This document shows, piece by piece, positions 1-7,980 of a DNA stretch of 24,964 nt. The notes under the pieces were generated by a model. The model was not told the origin of the DNA, did no database searches, and was given only the letters and a program-made list of their open reading frames with translations. Every line of letters begins with the position of its first letter. The stretch's first letter is position 1. Source of the stretch: a virus; IMG/VR virus record IMGVR_UViG_3300037170_000012, positions 1-24,964 of that record; one strand, written 5' to 3'. The position numbers and the translations under genes are program-made.

Positions 1-544
1 TTGCGCCCGAGGTACCAGCCGCACCGGTTGCACCAATAGCGCCCGAAGCGCCAACCGCACCGCTCGCACCTAAAGGGCCAGTTGCGCCAGTAGCACCGCC
101 AGGCGAGCCTGAGGCACCAGTAGCACCAGTGGCGCCACCATCCACAGCGGCAGGTATGACGAGGCCATTTTGATTAGCCTCAAAGACTATGTCCCCATCA
201 TCGTTAAAGATTTGGATGCCGAAGTACGGCCGACCTAGACTCTGAAAATGCGGAGATTCAACACCCGAGGCGCCAGTTGAGTATGGAGGGTTCTCGGTTG
301 GGAGGTTGTCCGGTAACTGTCCTACAATCATGACGGTATTGTCTTGTGAACTAGATCCACCTACCCCTATAGCGCCAGAGGCACCCGTAGCGCCAGAGGC
401 ACCAGTTGCGCCGCCATCTGTACCATCCGCACCAGTACCGCCAAGGCCGCCAGTACCACCAGGACCGCCCGGCATGGCCCATGCGCCTGTTGCGCCTGTT
501 GCGCCTGTTGCGCCCGTAGCACCCGTACCGCCTACACTAGACAT
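1..544 (-). CDS. Collagen-like tail fibre protein, partial (C-terminus beyond window)
   Basis: I translated this frame from the minus strand: 181 codons are open from ATG at 544 to the left edge with no stop, so the gene is incomplete. Residues about 5-65 and 135-181 are Gly-X-Y repeats dominated by GAT and GAS triplets, which is the collagen triple-helix pattern. A non-repetitive segment at about 66-134 (QDNTVMIVGQLPDN, then FGIQIFNDDGDIVFEANQNG) interrupts them and looks like a small beta-rich trimerisation or spacer domain. The start overlaps the stop of the propeller gene by 8 bases. Collagen-like stalks are common in phage fibres and usually carry a receptor-binding tip at the C-terminus, which is not visible here. 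The role as a host-contacting fibre is inferred from composition and from position at the end of the tail-tip genes. Confidence 0.8.
   Translation of the reverse strand, partial: MSSVGGTGATGATGATGATGAWAMPGGPGGTGGLGGTGADGTDGGATGASGATGASGAIGVGGSSSQDNTVMIVGQLPDNLPTENPPYSTGASGVESPHFQSLGRPYFGIQIFNDDGDIVFEANQNGLVIPAAVDGGATGATGASGSPGGATGATGPLGASGAVGASGAIGATGAAGTSGA
482..517 (-). repeat. 9-bp in-frame tandem repeat in fibre gene
   Basis: The unit TGCGCCTGT (plus strand) occurs three times perfectly and a fourth time with one change. On the coding strand it encodes Gly-Ala-Thr triplets. Because the unit is a multiple of three, gain or loss of copies would change the length of the collagen-like stalk without breaking the frame. 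Confidence 0.85.
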
Positions 545-1577
545 GGTAGCAGGCGATTCCATAGGGGCCAGCGCCAACTGCGAGGTCCGAACCTACTGTA
601 GTGAACGTCGAGAGATTGATTTTGGTTACAGTGCCAGCACCATTGTTAGTAACGTAAGCATAGGTGTTAGTGGAGTCGATAGCGATTGAACAGGGGTTGG
701 TGCCCACCGCCAGCGCTGAGCCAACTGTAGCGAACGTTGAGAGATTGATTTTGGTGACGGTACTGTCATCATAGTTTGCAACGTAAGCATAGGTGTTAGT
801 AGAGTCGATAGTGATTCCATAGGGGCCTGAGCCAACTGCGAGGTCCGAACCTACTGTAGTGAAAGTGCTGAGGTTAATTTTGGTGACACTGCCAGCACCA
901 TTGTTAGTAACGTAAGCATAGGTGTTAGTGGAGTCGATAGCGATGCCCCAAGGGTATGGGCCAACTGCGAGGGCCGAACCTACTGTAGTGAAAGTGCTGA
1001 GGTTAATTTTGGTGACACCGCCATCACCATTGTTAGTAACGTAAGCATAGGTGTTAGTGGAGTCGATAGTGATTCCATAGGGGTCGGTGTCGACAGCTAG
1101 GGCCGAGCCGACGGTAGTGAAAGTACTGAGGTCGATCTTGGTGACAGTACTGTCACCATAGTTAACGATGTAGGCATAAGTATTAGTGGAGTCGATAGCG
1201 ATTGAAGAGGGCTCGTCTCCCACCGCTAGCGCTGAACCAACTGTAGTGAAAGTGCTGAGATCGATCTTGGTGACAGTATTGTCAAGATAGTTTGCAACGT
1301 AAGCATAGGTGTTAGTGGAGTCGATAGCGATTCCATAGGGTCCTAAGCCGACAGCTAGGGCCGAGCCGACGGTAGTGAAAGTACTGAGGTCGATCTTGGT
1401 GACAGTATTGCCTCCAACATTAGTAGCGTAAGCTGGAATAATAATAGGTGAAGGTGAAGGACGAGTCCAGTCCTGCAGTATCCAGCACTGACGCTGTGAT
1501 AGATCCCTACGTGTCTTAGAGATCTCTCCAATGCTGTCCCACATCTTGTCATTAGGATTAGGGGTAGTTTTGGGCAT
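537..1577 (-). CDS. YVTN-type seven-bladed beta-propeller protein
   Basis: A 346-residue protein. After about 48 non-repetitive residues (MPKTTPNPNDKMWD...) it consists of seven nearly identical 43-residue units, each with the pattern VTKI(D/N)LSTFTTVGS, then AVG..P.(G/S)I.IDSTNTYAYV. Units begin near residues 59, 102, 145, 188, 231, 274 and 317. The pattern matches the YVTN/NHL-like beta-propeller repeats of surface proteins. The last unit stops after GPYGIA, while a half-unit YATNVGGNT precedes the first, so N- and C-terminal strands would jointly close one blade, the usual closure of a seven-bladed ring. It starts 10 bases after the tail hub stop, with AGAAAG upstream. As it lies between the hub and a collagen fibre, a tail-tip adhesin or glycan-binding role is likely but inferred. 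I see no catalytic motif. Confidence 0.85.
   Translation of the reverse strand: MPKTTPNPNDKMWDSIGEISKTRRDLSQRQCWILQDWTRPSPSPIIIPAYATNVGGNTVTKIDLSTFTTVGSALAVGLGPYGIAIDSTNTYAYVANYLDNTVTKIDLSTFTTVGSALAVGDEPSSIAIDSTNTYAYIVNYGDSTVTKIDLSTFTTVGSALAVDTDPYGITIDSTNTYAYVTNNGDGGVTKINLSTFTTVGSALAVGPYPWGIAIDSTNTYAYVTNNGAGSVTKINLSTFTTVGSDLAVGSGPYGITIDSTNTYAYVANYDDSTVTKINLSTFATVGSALAVGTNPCSIAIDSTNTYAYVTNNGAGTVTKINLSTFTTVGSDLAVGAGPYGIACYHV
540..1430 (-). repeat. Seven tandem 129-bp repeats encoding propeller blades
   Basis: The same 129-base unit recurs about seven times; for example the segment GTGTTAGTGGAGTCGATAG (plus strand) returns every 129 bases with one or two substitutions. Nucleotide identity between units is high, including synonymous positions, which suggests recent duplication or ongoing gene conversion. 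Confidence 0.9.
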
Positions 1578-1587
1578 CGTATACTTT

Positions 1588-3039
1588 CTATACTATAAGG
1601 GTAGGGGATTGACGGTTCTCACCCTGTTGTGGAGGAGTGTCAAGAGTGAATGAGATTAGGCAGTCACCTGCATCTGCCACTGTGGCTGAGTATGAAACGA
1701 TCCTCCACTCATTCCATAGGCCACCTGGAAACCTAGGATCAAACACATTCCCATCCTGGTCCCTACTGGGTAGGATAACTAGAGCGTCCTGCCCAACAAT
1801 AAACTGCCCTAGCCCACACTCCGGGTCAAACATATCTACCGTAATCACTGGGGCTACCGGCGGCCACGAATACAGATTCAAGTCAGAGGACGCCATACGC
1901 TGAAGTAGGAGCGTAGGATTAGGCGAGTTCATATTAGCCACATTGGTGACCTTCTCGGTATTGATATAGCCTCCATACGGCTCGCCGTGCTCGGTATAGA
2001 TGTTCTCAAGCGCCACGATGTCCTGGTTACCGCCAGTCTCGAAGTCCACGTTAGCTTGCGCAGTACCATCCTCTGGGAATGTCCAATCGTGCGCCTTACC
2101 ACAGTCTATATAAAGCGTGCTCGCCGGCCCATAAGCTTGGTTGTAGTTAAGCACACCACCCCGGCGTGGATAGCTGAAGTTGAGCGTAGCGTTGATCTTC
2201 GAGTACTTGCCGGCGCTATACGCAAAATCCACAGCAGCATCGAAGCCAACACCGAAACCAAGTGCTGTGTACTGTGACAGGATGTTAGATAGGGTCTGTA
2301 GTGACGTATAAGGAAAGTTAATCGAAACGTAGCTATTGAGCGGAGTCCTAAGACCAGTAGTTGGCTCACCGGTCAAGTTGAATGCCATCTCGTCCTGCAG
2401 CAAATACTCGTAGCCGGAGTCCCCGCCATCGGATCCATTCCAGACCTCAATGCCGTTACAACAGATAGCCATATCGCCGCCCCAGATACCGTAGTTACTA
2501 CTGGACGAATATTTATCCGCCACTATCTGCGCAGCCATTAGCATTGGGTCCCAGATATACGGCTGGCTGCCATAGGGAGGTCCCATGTTCGTAGCCCCAG
2601 CCCCAAGCTGCAGGAACGGCTTATTCCATATAGGCATGCCAGAACCGGCAATACCGGTAATGCCAGAGTACGGGGGCGAGCTATAGTCCGTTGCCTGTAC
2701 CCAGTGAGATAACCACGAGTACCCCTCCATCGCATCTAAAGCAAATGTAAATCCTTGCTCATTGAATGCTGGCTTACGCCCGGTAACAGGACCAGCAAAG
2801 ACAATCTGACCATTAAGGTCTACTACGAGCGTGGCCCAGTTCGGTTTGGTAGATTGTCCCCAGTTCTTACTCTGCAATCCAACATCTGATAGGTCAAAGT
2901 TACCCGACCACGAGCCGGCCTGATTCACGGGGCCACCAGAGAAAGTAACCCCCGTAATAGGCAGGCTCTCTATGTACTCGCCGGTAGCGGTATTATAGAA
3001 AAGATACTCTAGTTGAGGAGTAGCATCCGCCATCGACAT
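1588..3039 (-). CDS. Tail hub / minor tail protein (Gp37-like)
   Basis: 483 residues from ATG at 3039; an upstream in-frame ATG at 3051 is possible but lies inside the previous gene. I chose 3039 because it forms the TAATG stop-start overlap used repeatedly in this operon. The N-terminus (LEYLFYNTATGEYIESLPI, then TGVTFSGGPVNQAGSWSG) matches the opening of actinophage tail hub or tail-associated proteins, related to the siphovirus Gp37-like family, whose members form the ring below the distal tail protein. The region FALDAMEGYSWLSHWVQATD and the later beta-rich part fit that fold. It follows the distal tail protein and precedes the propeller, as expected for a baseplate hub. No peptidase or lysozyme motif was seen. 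Confidence 0.75.
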   Translation of the reverse strand: MSMADATPQLEYLFYNTATGEYIESLPITGVTFSGGPVNQAGSWSGNFDLSDVGLQSKNWGQSTKPNWATLVVDLNGQIVFAGPVTGRKPAFNEQGFTFALDAMEGYSWLSHWVQATDYSSPPYSGITGIAGSGMPIWNKPFLQLGAGATNMGPPYGSQPYIWDPMLMAAQIVADKYSSSSNYGIWGGDMAICCNGIEVWNGSDGGDSGYEYLLQDEMAFNLTGEPTTGLRTPLNSYVSINFPYTSLQTLSNILSQYTALGFGVGFDAAVDFAYSAGKYSKINATLNFSYPRRGGVLNYNQAYGPASTLYIDCGKAHDWTFPEDGTAQANVDFETGGNQDIVALENIYTEHGEPYGGYINTEKVTNVANMNSPNPTLLLQRMASSDLNLYSWPPVAPVITVDMFDPECGLGQFIVGQDALVILPSRDQDGNVFDPRFPGGLWNEWRIVSYSATVADAGDCLISFTLDTPPQQGENRQSPTLIV

Positions 3040-4295
3040 TACAGGATCCAACTATCCGCATAGTAAACGTACCCATAGCAGTTTTCGGACCAAATGGTAT
3101 TGCCGTACGTTGTCTCTCCTGAGGCAGTAGGAATGAACACACCCCATTCACTACCAGGCTGAAGCCCGGCAGAGAATGGCGAGGTAGTAAACGGACCCTG
3201 CATGATAGATCCTTCGCTAACAAGATTTCCCCCAGGAGTAGAGGCATCAATTGCTCCAGAGACAATGTTAACACCAGTGAGTGTAGCATCCCCAACCCCA
3301 AAGCCTGTGTAGCTCAATACGGCTAGACTGCCGTTACCGGTCTGCACAGTTACTTGTCCAGGAGATTCCGGGCTAGCAGCATCGAAGCCACCAAAGCCGG
3401 CGGTGTATGGACCTGTATTGTCGCACTCCAATACACCATCTATAAAGTCATTTACGTTATAGCCATCCTGTGCTGAGTTTTGCGGCACCCAGTTGGTCGG
3501 TCTAGTTATCACCGTAGTCTTGTTATAGAGATCAATTGTTAACCACGTAAAAGGAGGGAGATCATACCCACTACCGCCCCATGTGAGAGTGTTGCCATTG
3601 ATGTTTAGGGAAGGGGTAAAGACACCCGCTGAAGTGGCTGGACATTGCAGCACCACAATAGGACGGCAATCAAAGTTGCCGTTGTTCGGACAATAAACTA
3701 TGTCACTTACGAACGTCTTCAGATTAGTAGGATATCCGTATAGCCTCGGGTCAGTAGCATGCACCAGTAGCTGTATGTCCTGAGCCAACTGGCCATTAGA
3801 GAATGTAGGATCAATCTTCCATGAGCGATTACGTGGTCGTACCATAGATGTTATGATGGGAGGATCCCTCAGCGACGACGGACCAGTGGCCCCATGAACT
3901 ATGTTGTTCATATAAGATGCCATTAGATTCGGCAAGTAAAAGTACATCGCACTCTCTACATTTGATTGCGGCAGAAAAGCCGACGAGAGAGTGTTCAAGT
4001 TCTGTACCGTAGTCCACACGCTAGGAGGGCCACCCGGGGACACATCACCCTTGAACGTGATGTCTCTCCCACCGAGAAAGTCATACCCGGCAAACTCTCC
4101 TTGATCACGAGGCCGACCAGAATCGCCAGTGCGCATCCCAGAAATGTCTAAGCCGTCTATCTCTTTCCAGTTGACACCATTGATGCCCATACCAAATCGA
4201 AAGTCGGTATAGAGAATGCAATAAGGCAGCAACTCATCAAGAAGACCTATAGTCCCTGCATCTTGTGTAGGATCTAGGAAGGTGGGTGTACTCAT
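3039..4295 (-). CDS. Distal tail protein (Dit-like) / minor tail protein
   Basis: 418 residues. The N-terminal part contains TDFRFGMGINGVNWKEIDGL, then GRPRDQGEFAGYDFLGGRDITF, the arrangement seen in Dit-type proteins of siphoviruses (an N-terminal tail-tube-like beta barrel that caps the tube). The remainder is beta-rich and resembles the carbohydrate-binding-like or galectin-like C-terminal part of such proteins, without a diagnostic motif. Its ATG overlaps the tape measure stop (TAATG) and its stop overlaps the hub start. Placement directly after the tape measure is the standard location for Dit. Family assignment rests on N-terminal pattern and gene order. Confidence 0.75.
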   Translation of the reverse strand: MSTPTFLDPTQDAGTIGLLDELLPYCILYTDFRFGMGINGVNWKEIDGLDISGMRTGDSGRPRDQGEFAGYDFLGGRDITFKGDVSPGGPPSVWTTVQNLNTLSSAFLPQSNVESAMYFYLPNLMASYMNNIVHGATGPSSLRDPPIITSMVRPRNRSWKIDPTFSNGQLAQDIQLLVHATDPRLYGYPTNLKTFVSDIVYCPNNGNFDCRPIVVLQCPATSAGVFTPSLNINGNTLTWGGSGYDLPPFTWLTIDLYNKTTVITRPTNWVPQNSAQDGYNVNDFIDGVLECDNTGPYTAGFGGFDAASPESPGQVTVQTGNGSLAVLSYTGFGVGDATLTGVNIVSGAIDASTPGGNLVSEGSIMQGPFTTSPFSAGLQPGSEWGVFIPTASGETTYGNTIWSENCYGYVYYADSWIL

Positions 4296-7200
4296 TATTT
4301 CGGAACCTTCGTCCTCATTGCCCAGCTAGTAGCAGAGGCTACAGCGTTTGCGTCAGTAGGATTGACACCAGTTATTTCTATGTGAACACCCGAACCAGCG
4401 AACTCGGTATTGGCCTTTGCCTGCTCGATAGAGATAAGCGCATTCTGCTTAGCCTCGGCTACCTTAGCCGCATTTTGTATAGCAGCCAAACGCCGCTGCG
4501 CCAGCTCATTGTTCTTGTTAGCGTTATCCTGCGCCTGCTGGTATGCACGATCAGCCTTGTCTAGCAAGAGAGCTTGGTTCGCCTGCGCACCAGTCAATCC
4601 AGTCTGCGCTTTCAACTGACCAAGAGAGGTAGACCCTACCTGAGCCATATCCTCTATCTTTTGCATAACGCCAACGGAAAGATCCGATGATTTCTGAAGC
4701 TTATCCTGGTGCAGCTTGGCAGCGTTTACAGCAGTGTCACCAGCCTTCTGCGTTCTAGCAATGACCACGGACTGCTTGTCTGCAGCTGCCGTATATCCCA
4801 ACGTCATCTTGTCCAGGCTTACCTTCATTTCCTGAGCGACAAGATTAAGGCCATAGAGCCCACGCTCACCAAGAGTGTCAGCGGCGAGAGTAGCTTGTGC
4901 CGTTATAGTGTCAGACGTTTGCGTAGCCTTCGCAGTAGCTACGGCTACAGAGTCCGTTATATTCTGCACGAGCATCGTGGACTTCTGAGAAATGATAGCC
5001 GTTTGGTCAGCGTACTGTGTAGCCTGATTCTGCACCTCGGCATTGATACCAGTCTGTGTCATGTTGGCCTCTAGCTGACCGTAATACTTCAGCTCGGCGT
5101 TATACGTAGCTACGATCTGATTAGCCAAAGAGGTAAGATGCACAGAATAGAGGTGCTGAATCTCGATAGCCATTTTATTGAACCCAGCGTTACCAGTACC
5201 CAAAGCTGCTGTAGCTGCAGCCTCACCAGTACCGAGTGAGGCGCCGCCAGTTGTGCCGCCGTGCTGCATATACGGCTCCAAGGACTGAACAGTACCCGAC
5301 TGTAAAGCCGCCTGCATTTGTTGCAGCATAGCATTACCAGTCGCCCGCGTAGTGCTAATGGTAGTACCGGCATTAGGACTACTAGAACTAGAACTAGGCT
5401 TACCAGAAGTGTCCTTATTCTTAGAGTCTGCCAAAAACTCCTCAGATAGTATCTTTGCCTGTGCGGCTGCGGCGGCCCCAGCTGACGTAGTCTGCTGATA
5501 GTTTATCGCTGACGCTATATCATGGGCAAACTCCTTAGGATCAGTCTTAGATAGGCTTGCTGCGTGCTTCTCTCCTATATACTCAGCATTCGCTTCGTTC
5601 CATTGAGCAGAAGCCGGAGATGCTGCCCGGTGTTGTGCGTCATAGCCTGCTCTTTTATCTTTCGGAAGCTTGTTATACTCTGCCGATGTAAGAGTTTCTG
5701 TTCCGGCGAACCCTGCTCTTTTATCATAAAATGTACTCCCTGCAACAGCACCCTGCTGCTGGTTCCTGTATGCCAGTGTTTGGGCTATGTCAGCATTTAG
5801 ACCTTTCATAAGATTAGCTCTAGAGGTGGGCACAAACTTGCCCATAGCGTTGTAGCTGCCGCCGCCAAGAGTTGCTTGAAACTTATCATTCAAACCGGCT
5901 ACTGGTGTCTCAGCTGCTGCCGAAGCCTGCCCAGCCTTATCCACCTCATCAAATACCAGCAATAATGCGGAGAGTCCCATCATTACAAGTCCGATTGGAC
6001 CCATCAGTCCGTCGATAGCAGTACCAATAGAATCCAAGGCGGGCACAGCAACGGCAGAAGCTGCAGGAACGCCGGTCGATATCGCCTCAGTCAAGCCATC
6101 GGTACTGAGCGTAGCTGCTTGAACTTGGTTGCTCAGCTCCTCAGCGGAAAGCTGTAGATCAGTGACAGGACCAACAGCCCCTTGTGCTGCCTTACCTACT
6201 GCTGCAAGATTAGTTTTAGCTTCCAAAAGTTGAGTATTCATGGTAGTCATATTACCATTTAGCGTGTCAATAGAAGCCTTCAGCGGATTTACTTGAGCAC
6301 CAGCGGCCTCAGCTTTCAATCCAAATGTATTGATGTGACCGCCCGCCGTTAAGAGATAGGTACCAATCCGGCCAAGAGTCTCAATAAGAGTAAACAGCAT
6401 ACCAACAATTATCGGACCACCAATGACAGCACCTAACAACACGGCAGCTATCTTAAACTTCTCGAACCAAGCAATAACTTTGGAGATAACTACTTCTATC
6501 TTCTCAATGTTATCTACTACGTCATGGCCAATGACCACACCAAAGTTATGCAGCTCTGCCCGAGCAGCCTGAATCTGGCCAGCGAACGTTTTAGAGAATG
6601 CCTCGGCGGCGCCATTAGTTCTATCCCTAAGAACAGAAAGGATCTTATTAATAGACTGGGCGGAAACAGCGTAGTTAGTATTAGCGTCCTTTAAGGCAAG
6701 CTGAGCAGCGCTCAAGGCCGTCGAGTACTGAGCACCAGATATAAGACCAGAGTTAAATCGCTCCTGCACATTAGCTACAGCCAAGTTTGCCTTTTGCACT
6801 GCCTGCATCTCTGTCTGCAATGAATGCAAACGGCCTGACGATACGTCGATGTTAATACCCCAGGTCATGAGAGTACGAGTAGAACCGCCATAGACGTGGT
6901 CCAAAGCGTCAGCAGCCGAAGCCAGTGACACGTTCTTATACCTAGCCAAGTCTTCGACCAGGCCCATATCAGCGAACGCCTTCTTAGTGCTACCAGTGGC
7001 CATAGTAAGGTTAGCCATAGACGATGCAACGTCTGTGTTATCAAAGCCCATCTTGGCCGCTGCGCCCTGTGCCTGGGTTAGTTGCTTAGAGAACTGACCC
7101 ATATTGGCGCCAGTGTTTCTGGCAACAGTATCTACAGCTACGAGAGACTTCTCGTAGCTGTCCCACATCTTAACGCCCTCGCCCACTACGGCAATGGCGC

Positions 7201-7537
7201 CGACGATGCCGACAGCCCAGGACACTTTACCGATAGATTCCAGGCTAATTCTAAGCGACCCTGCCTCCCCCTCAGCGGCAGACATCTGACTACCCATCTT
7301 AGTTAAGGCATTACCGAATGGCAAGCCCATATTTGACATCTCATTGCCAATGGATGTAAAGACGCCACCAAGACCTTTGGCCTTAGAGGTAAAACCTAGG
7401 GAAAGGCCTTCGCCCATCTTGGAGCCGGCCTCTGAGCCCTTGTTGCCCATCTCATCTAGAAGGGCGTCATTCTCGGCATACTTGGCCTTAAGGTCATCAT
7501 TATTGCCAAGAAAATACACAACTACTTTTGCGACCAT
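4295..7537 (-). CDS. Tape measure protein
   Basis: The longest gene in the window (1080 residues). It begins MVAKVVVYFLGNNDDLKAKY and is rich in Ala, Gln and Lys with long predicted helices (for example residues about 850-1040), as expected for the helical ruler that sets siphovirus tail length and is ejected on infection. Hydrophobic stretches occur near residues 365-395 (FKIAAVLLGAVIGGPIIVGM) and 515-530 (IGLVMMGLSALLLVF), plausible membrane-insertion segments. A Ser/Thr/Gly-rich low-complexity linker lies near 690-710. I see no peptidase or lysozyme domain. It starts with a TAATG overlap with the gp10-like gene and ends with the same overlap to the distal tail gene. Confidence 0.92.
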   Translation of the reverse strand: MVAKVVVYFLGNNDDLKAKYAENDALLDEMGNKGSEAGSKMGEGLSLGFTSKAKGLGGVFTSIGNEMSNMGLPFGNALTKMGSQMSAAEGEAGSLRISLESIGKVSWAVGIVGAIAVVGEGVKMWDSYEKSLVAVDTVARNTGANMGQFSKQLTQAQGAAAKMGFDNTDVASSMANLTMATGSTKKAFADMGLVEDLARYKNVSLASAADALDHVYGGSTRTLMTWGINIDVSSGRLHSLQTEMQAVQKANLAVANVQERFNSGLISGAQYSTALSAAQLALKDANTNYAVSAQSINKILSVLRDRTNGAAEAFSKTFAGQIQAARAELHNFGVVIGHDVVDNIEKIEVVISKVIAWFEKFKIAAVLLGAVIGGPIIVGMLFTLIETLGRIGTYLLTAGGHINTFGLKAEAAGAQVNPLKASIDTLNGNMTTMNTQLLEAKTNLAAVGKAAQGAVGPVTDLQLSAEELSNQVQAATLSTDGLTEAISTGVPAASAVAVPALDSIGTAIDGLMGPIGLVMMGLSALLLVFDEVDKAGQASAAAETPVAGLNDKFQATLGGGSYNAMGKFVPTSRANLMKGLNADIAQTLAYRNQQQGAVAGSTFYDKRAGFAGTETLTSAEYNKLPKDKRAGYDAQHRAASPASAQWNEANAEYIGEKHAASLSKTDPKEFAHDIASAINYQQTTSAGAAAAAQAKILSEEFLADSKNKDTSGKPSSSSSSPNAGTTISTTRATGNAMLQQMQAALQSGTVQSLEPYMQHGGTTGGASLGTGEAAATAALGTGNAGFNKMAIEIQHLYSVHLTSLANQIVATYNAELKYYGQLEANMTQTGINAEVQNQATQYADQTAIISQKSTMLVQNITDSVAVATAKATQTSDTITAQATLAADTLGERGLYGLNLVAQEMKVSLDKMTLGYTAAADKQSVVIARTQKAGDTAVNAAKLHQDKLQKSSDLSVGVMQKIEDMAQVGSTSLGQLKAQTGLTGAQANQALLLDKADRAYQQAQDNANKNNELAQRRLAAIQNAAKVAEAKQNALISIEQAKANTEFAGSGVHIEITGVNPTDANAVASATSWAMRTKVPK

Positions 7538-7980
7538 TAAACGGTTTCCTCATCTAACATTGCTTGCATTGATACCGAGATAACGAGATCAGCATCCCGT
7601 TCTACTTCCTCTACTGCCAGTTCAATAAATGGATGTGTGCGCTGTGTAGCCCAGTTCCACTGATTTCTTGGGATAGCATTACTAGCAAATACAGGGTGAT
7701 CAAAAGTAGATCCGATAGGTCCTCCTGGAACAGCACCCTTGCCAGCGTCATAAGCAGCCGGGCCACCCTCTGCCTTAACGTATGCGCCACGGCCATCTGA
7801 ACCAGATGCTATATCCTTACGATCCATATTGTGCGGCACATGAGCACGAGCAAGATCACGAGCATCCCTAACCATATCTCTCATGGCACGGTTAATAACA
7901 CGAGATGTATCTCGCTGTATACGCTTCTGATAATCCTCGGCCTCCCGAGAATCCACACGCATCATGCTTTTAGTACTCAC
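7537..7980 (-). CDS. HK97 gp10-like virion protein
   Basis: 147 residues beginning at GTG 7980, whose first base is the last base of the frameshifted chaperone stop (TAGTG). Residues 15-50 are a charged helix (EDYQKRIQRDTSRVINRAM). The second half has PAAYDAGKGAVPGGPIG, then HPVFAS.AIPRNQWNWATQRTHPFIELAVEE, the 'HPvFGn...W..Q..HPF' signature of HK97 gp10-like neck or tail-completion proteins. Such genes normally sit between the head connector and the major tail protein; here it lies between the chaperones and the tape measure. It may act in head-tail joining or tail completion. The family call is from the motif; the role is inferred. Confidence 0.6.
   Translation of the reverse strand: MSTKSMMRVDSREAEDYQKRIQRDTSRVINRAMRDMVRDARDLARAHVPHNMDRKDIASGSDGRGAYVKAEGGPAAYDAGKGAVPGGPIGSTFDHPVFASNAIPRNQWNWATQRTHPFIELAVEEVERDADLVISVSMQAMLDEETV

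Noticed and set aside
306-689. Plus-strand Pro/Ala/Val-rich frame
   Set aside because: It is the antisense of the Gly-X-Y collagen repeats on the minus strand; repeat codons leave the opposite strand open by chance.
540-1430. CRISPR-like regular spacing of repeats
   Set aside because: The 129-base period is all repeat with no unique spacers and is in frame within a beta-propeller protein.
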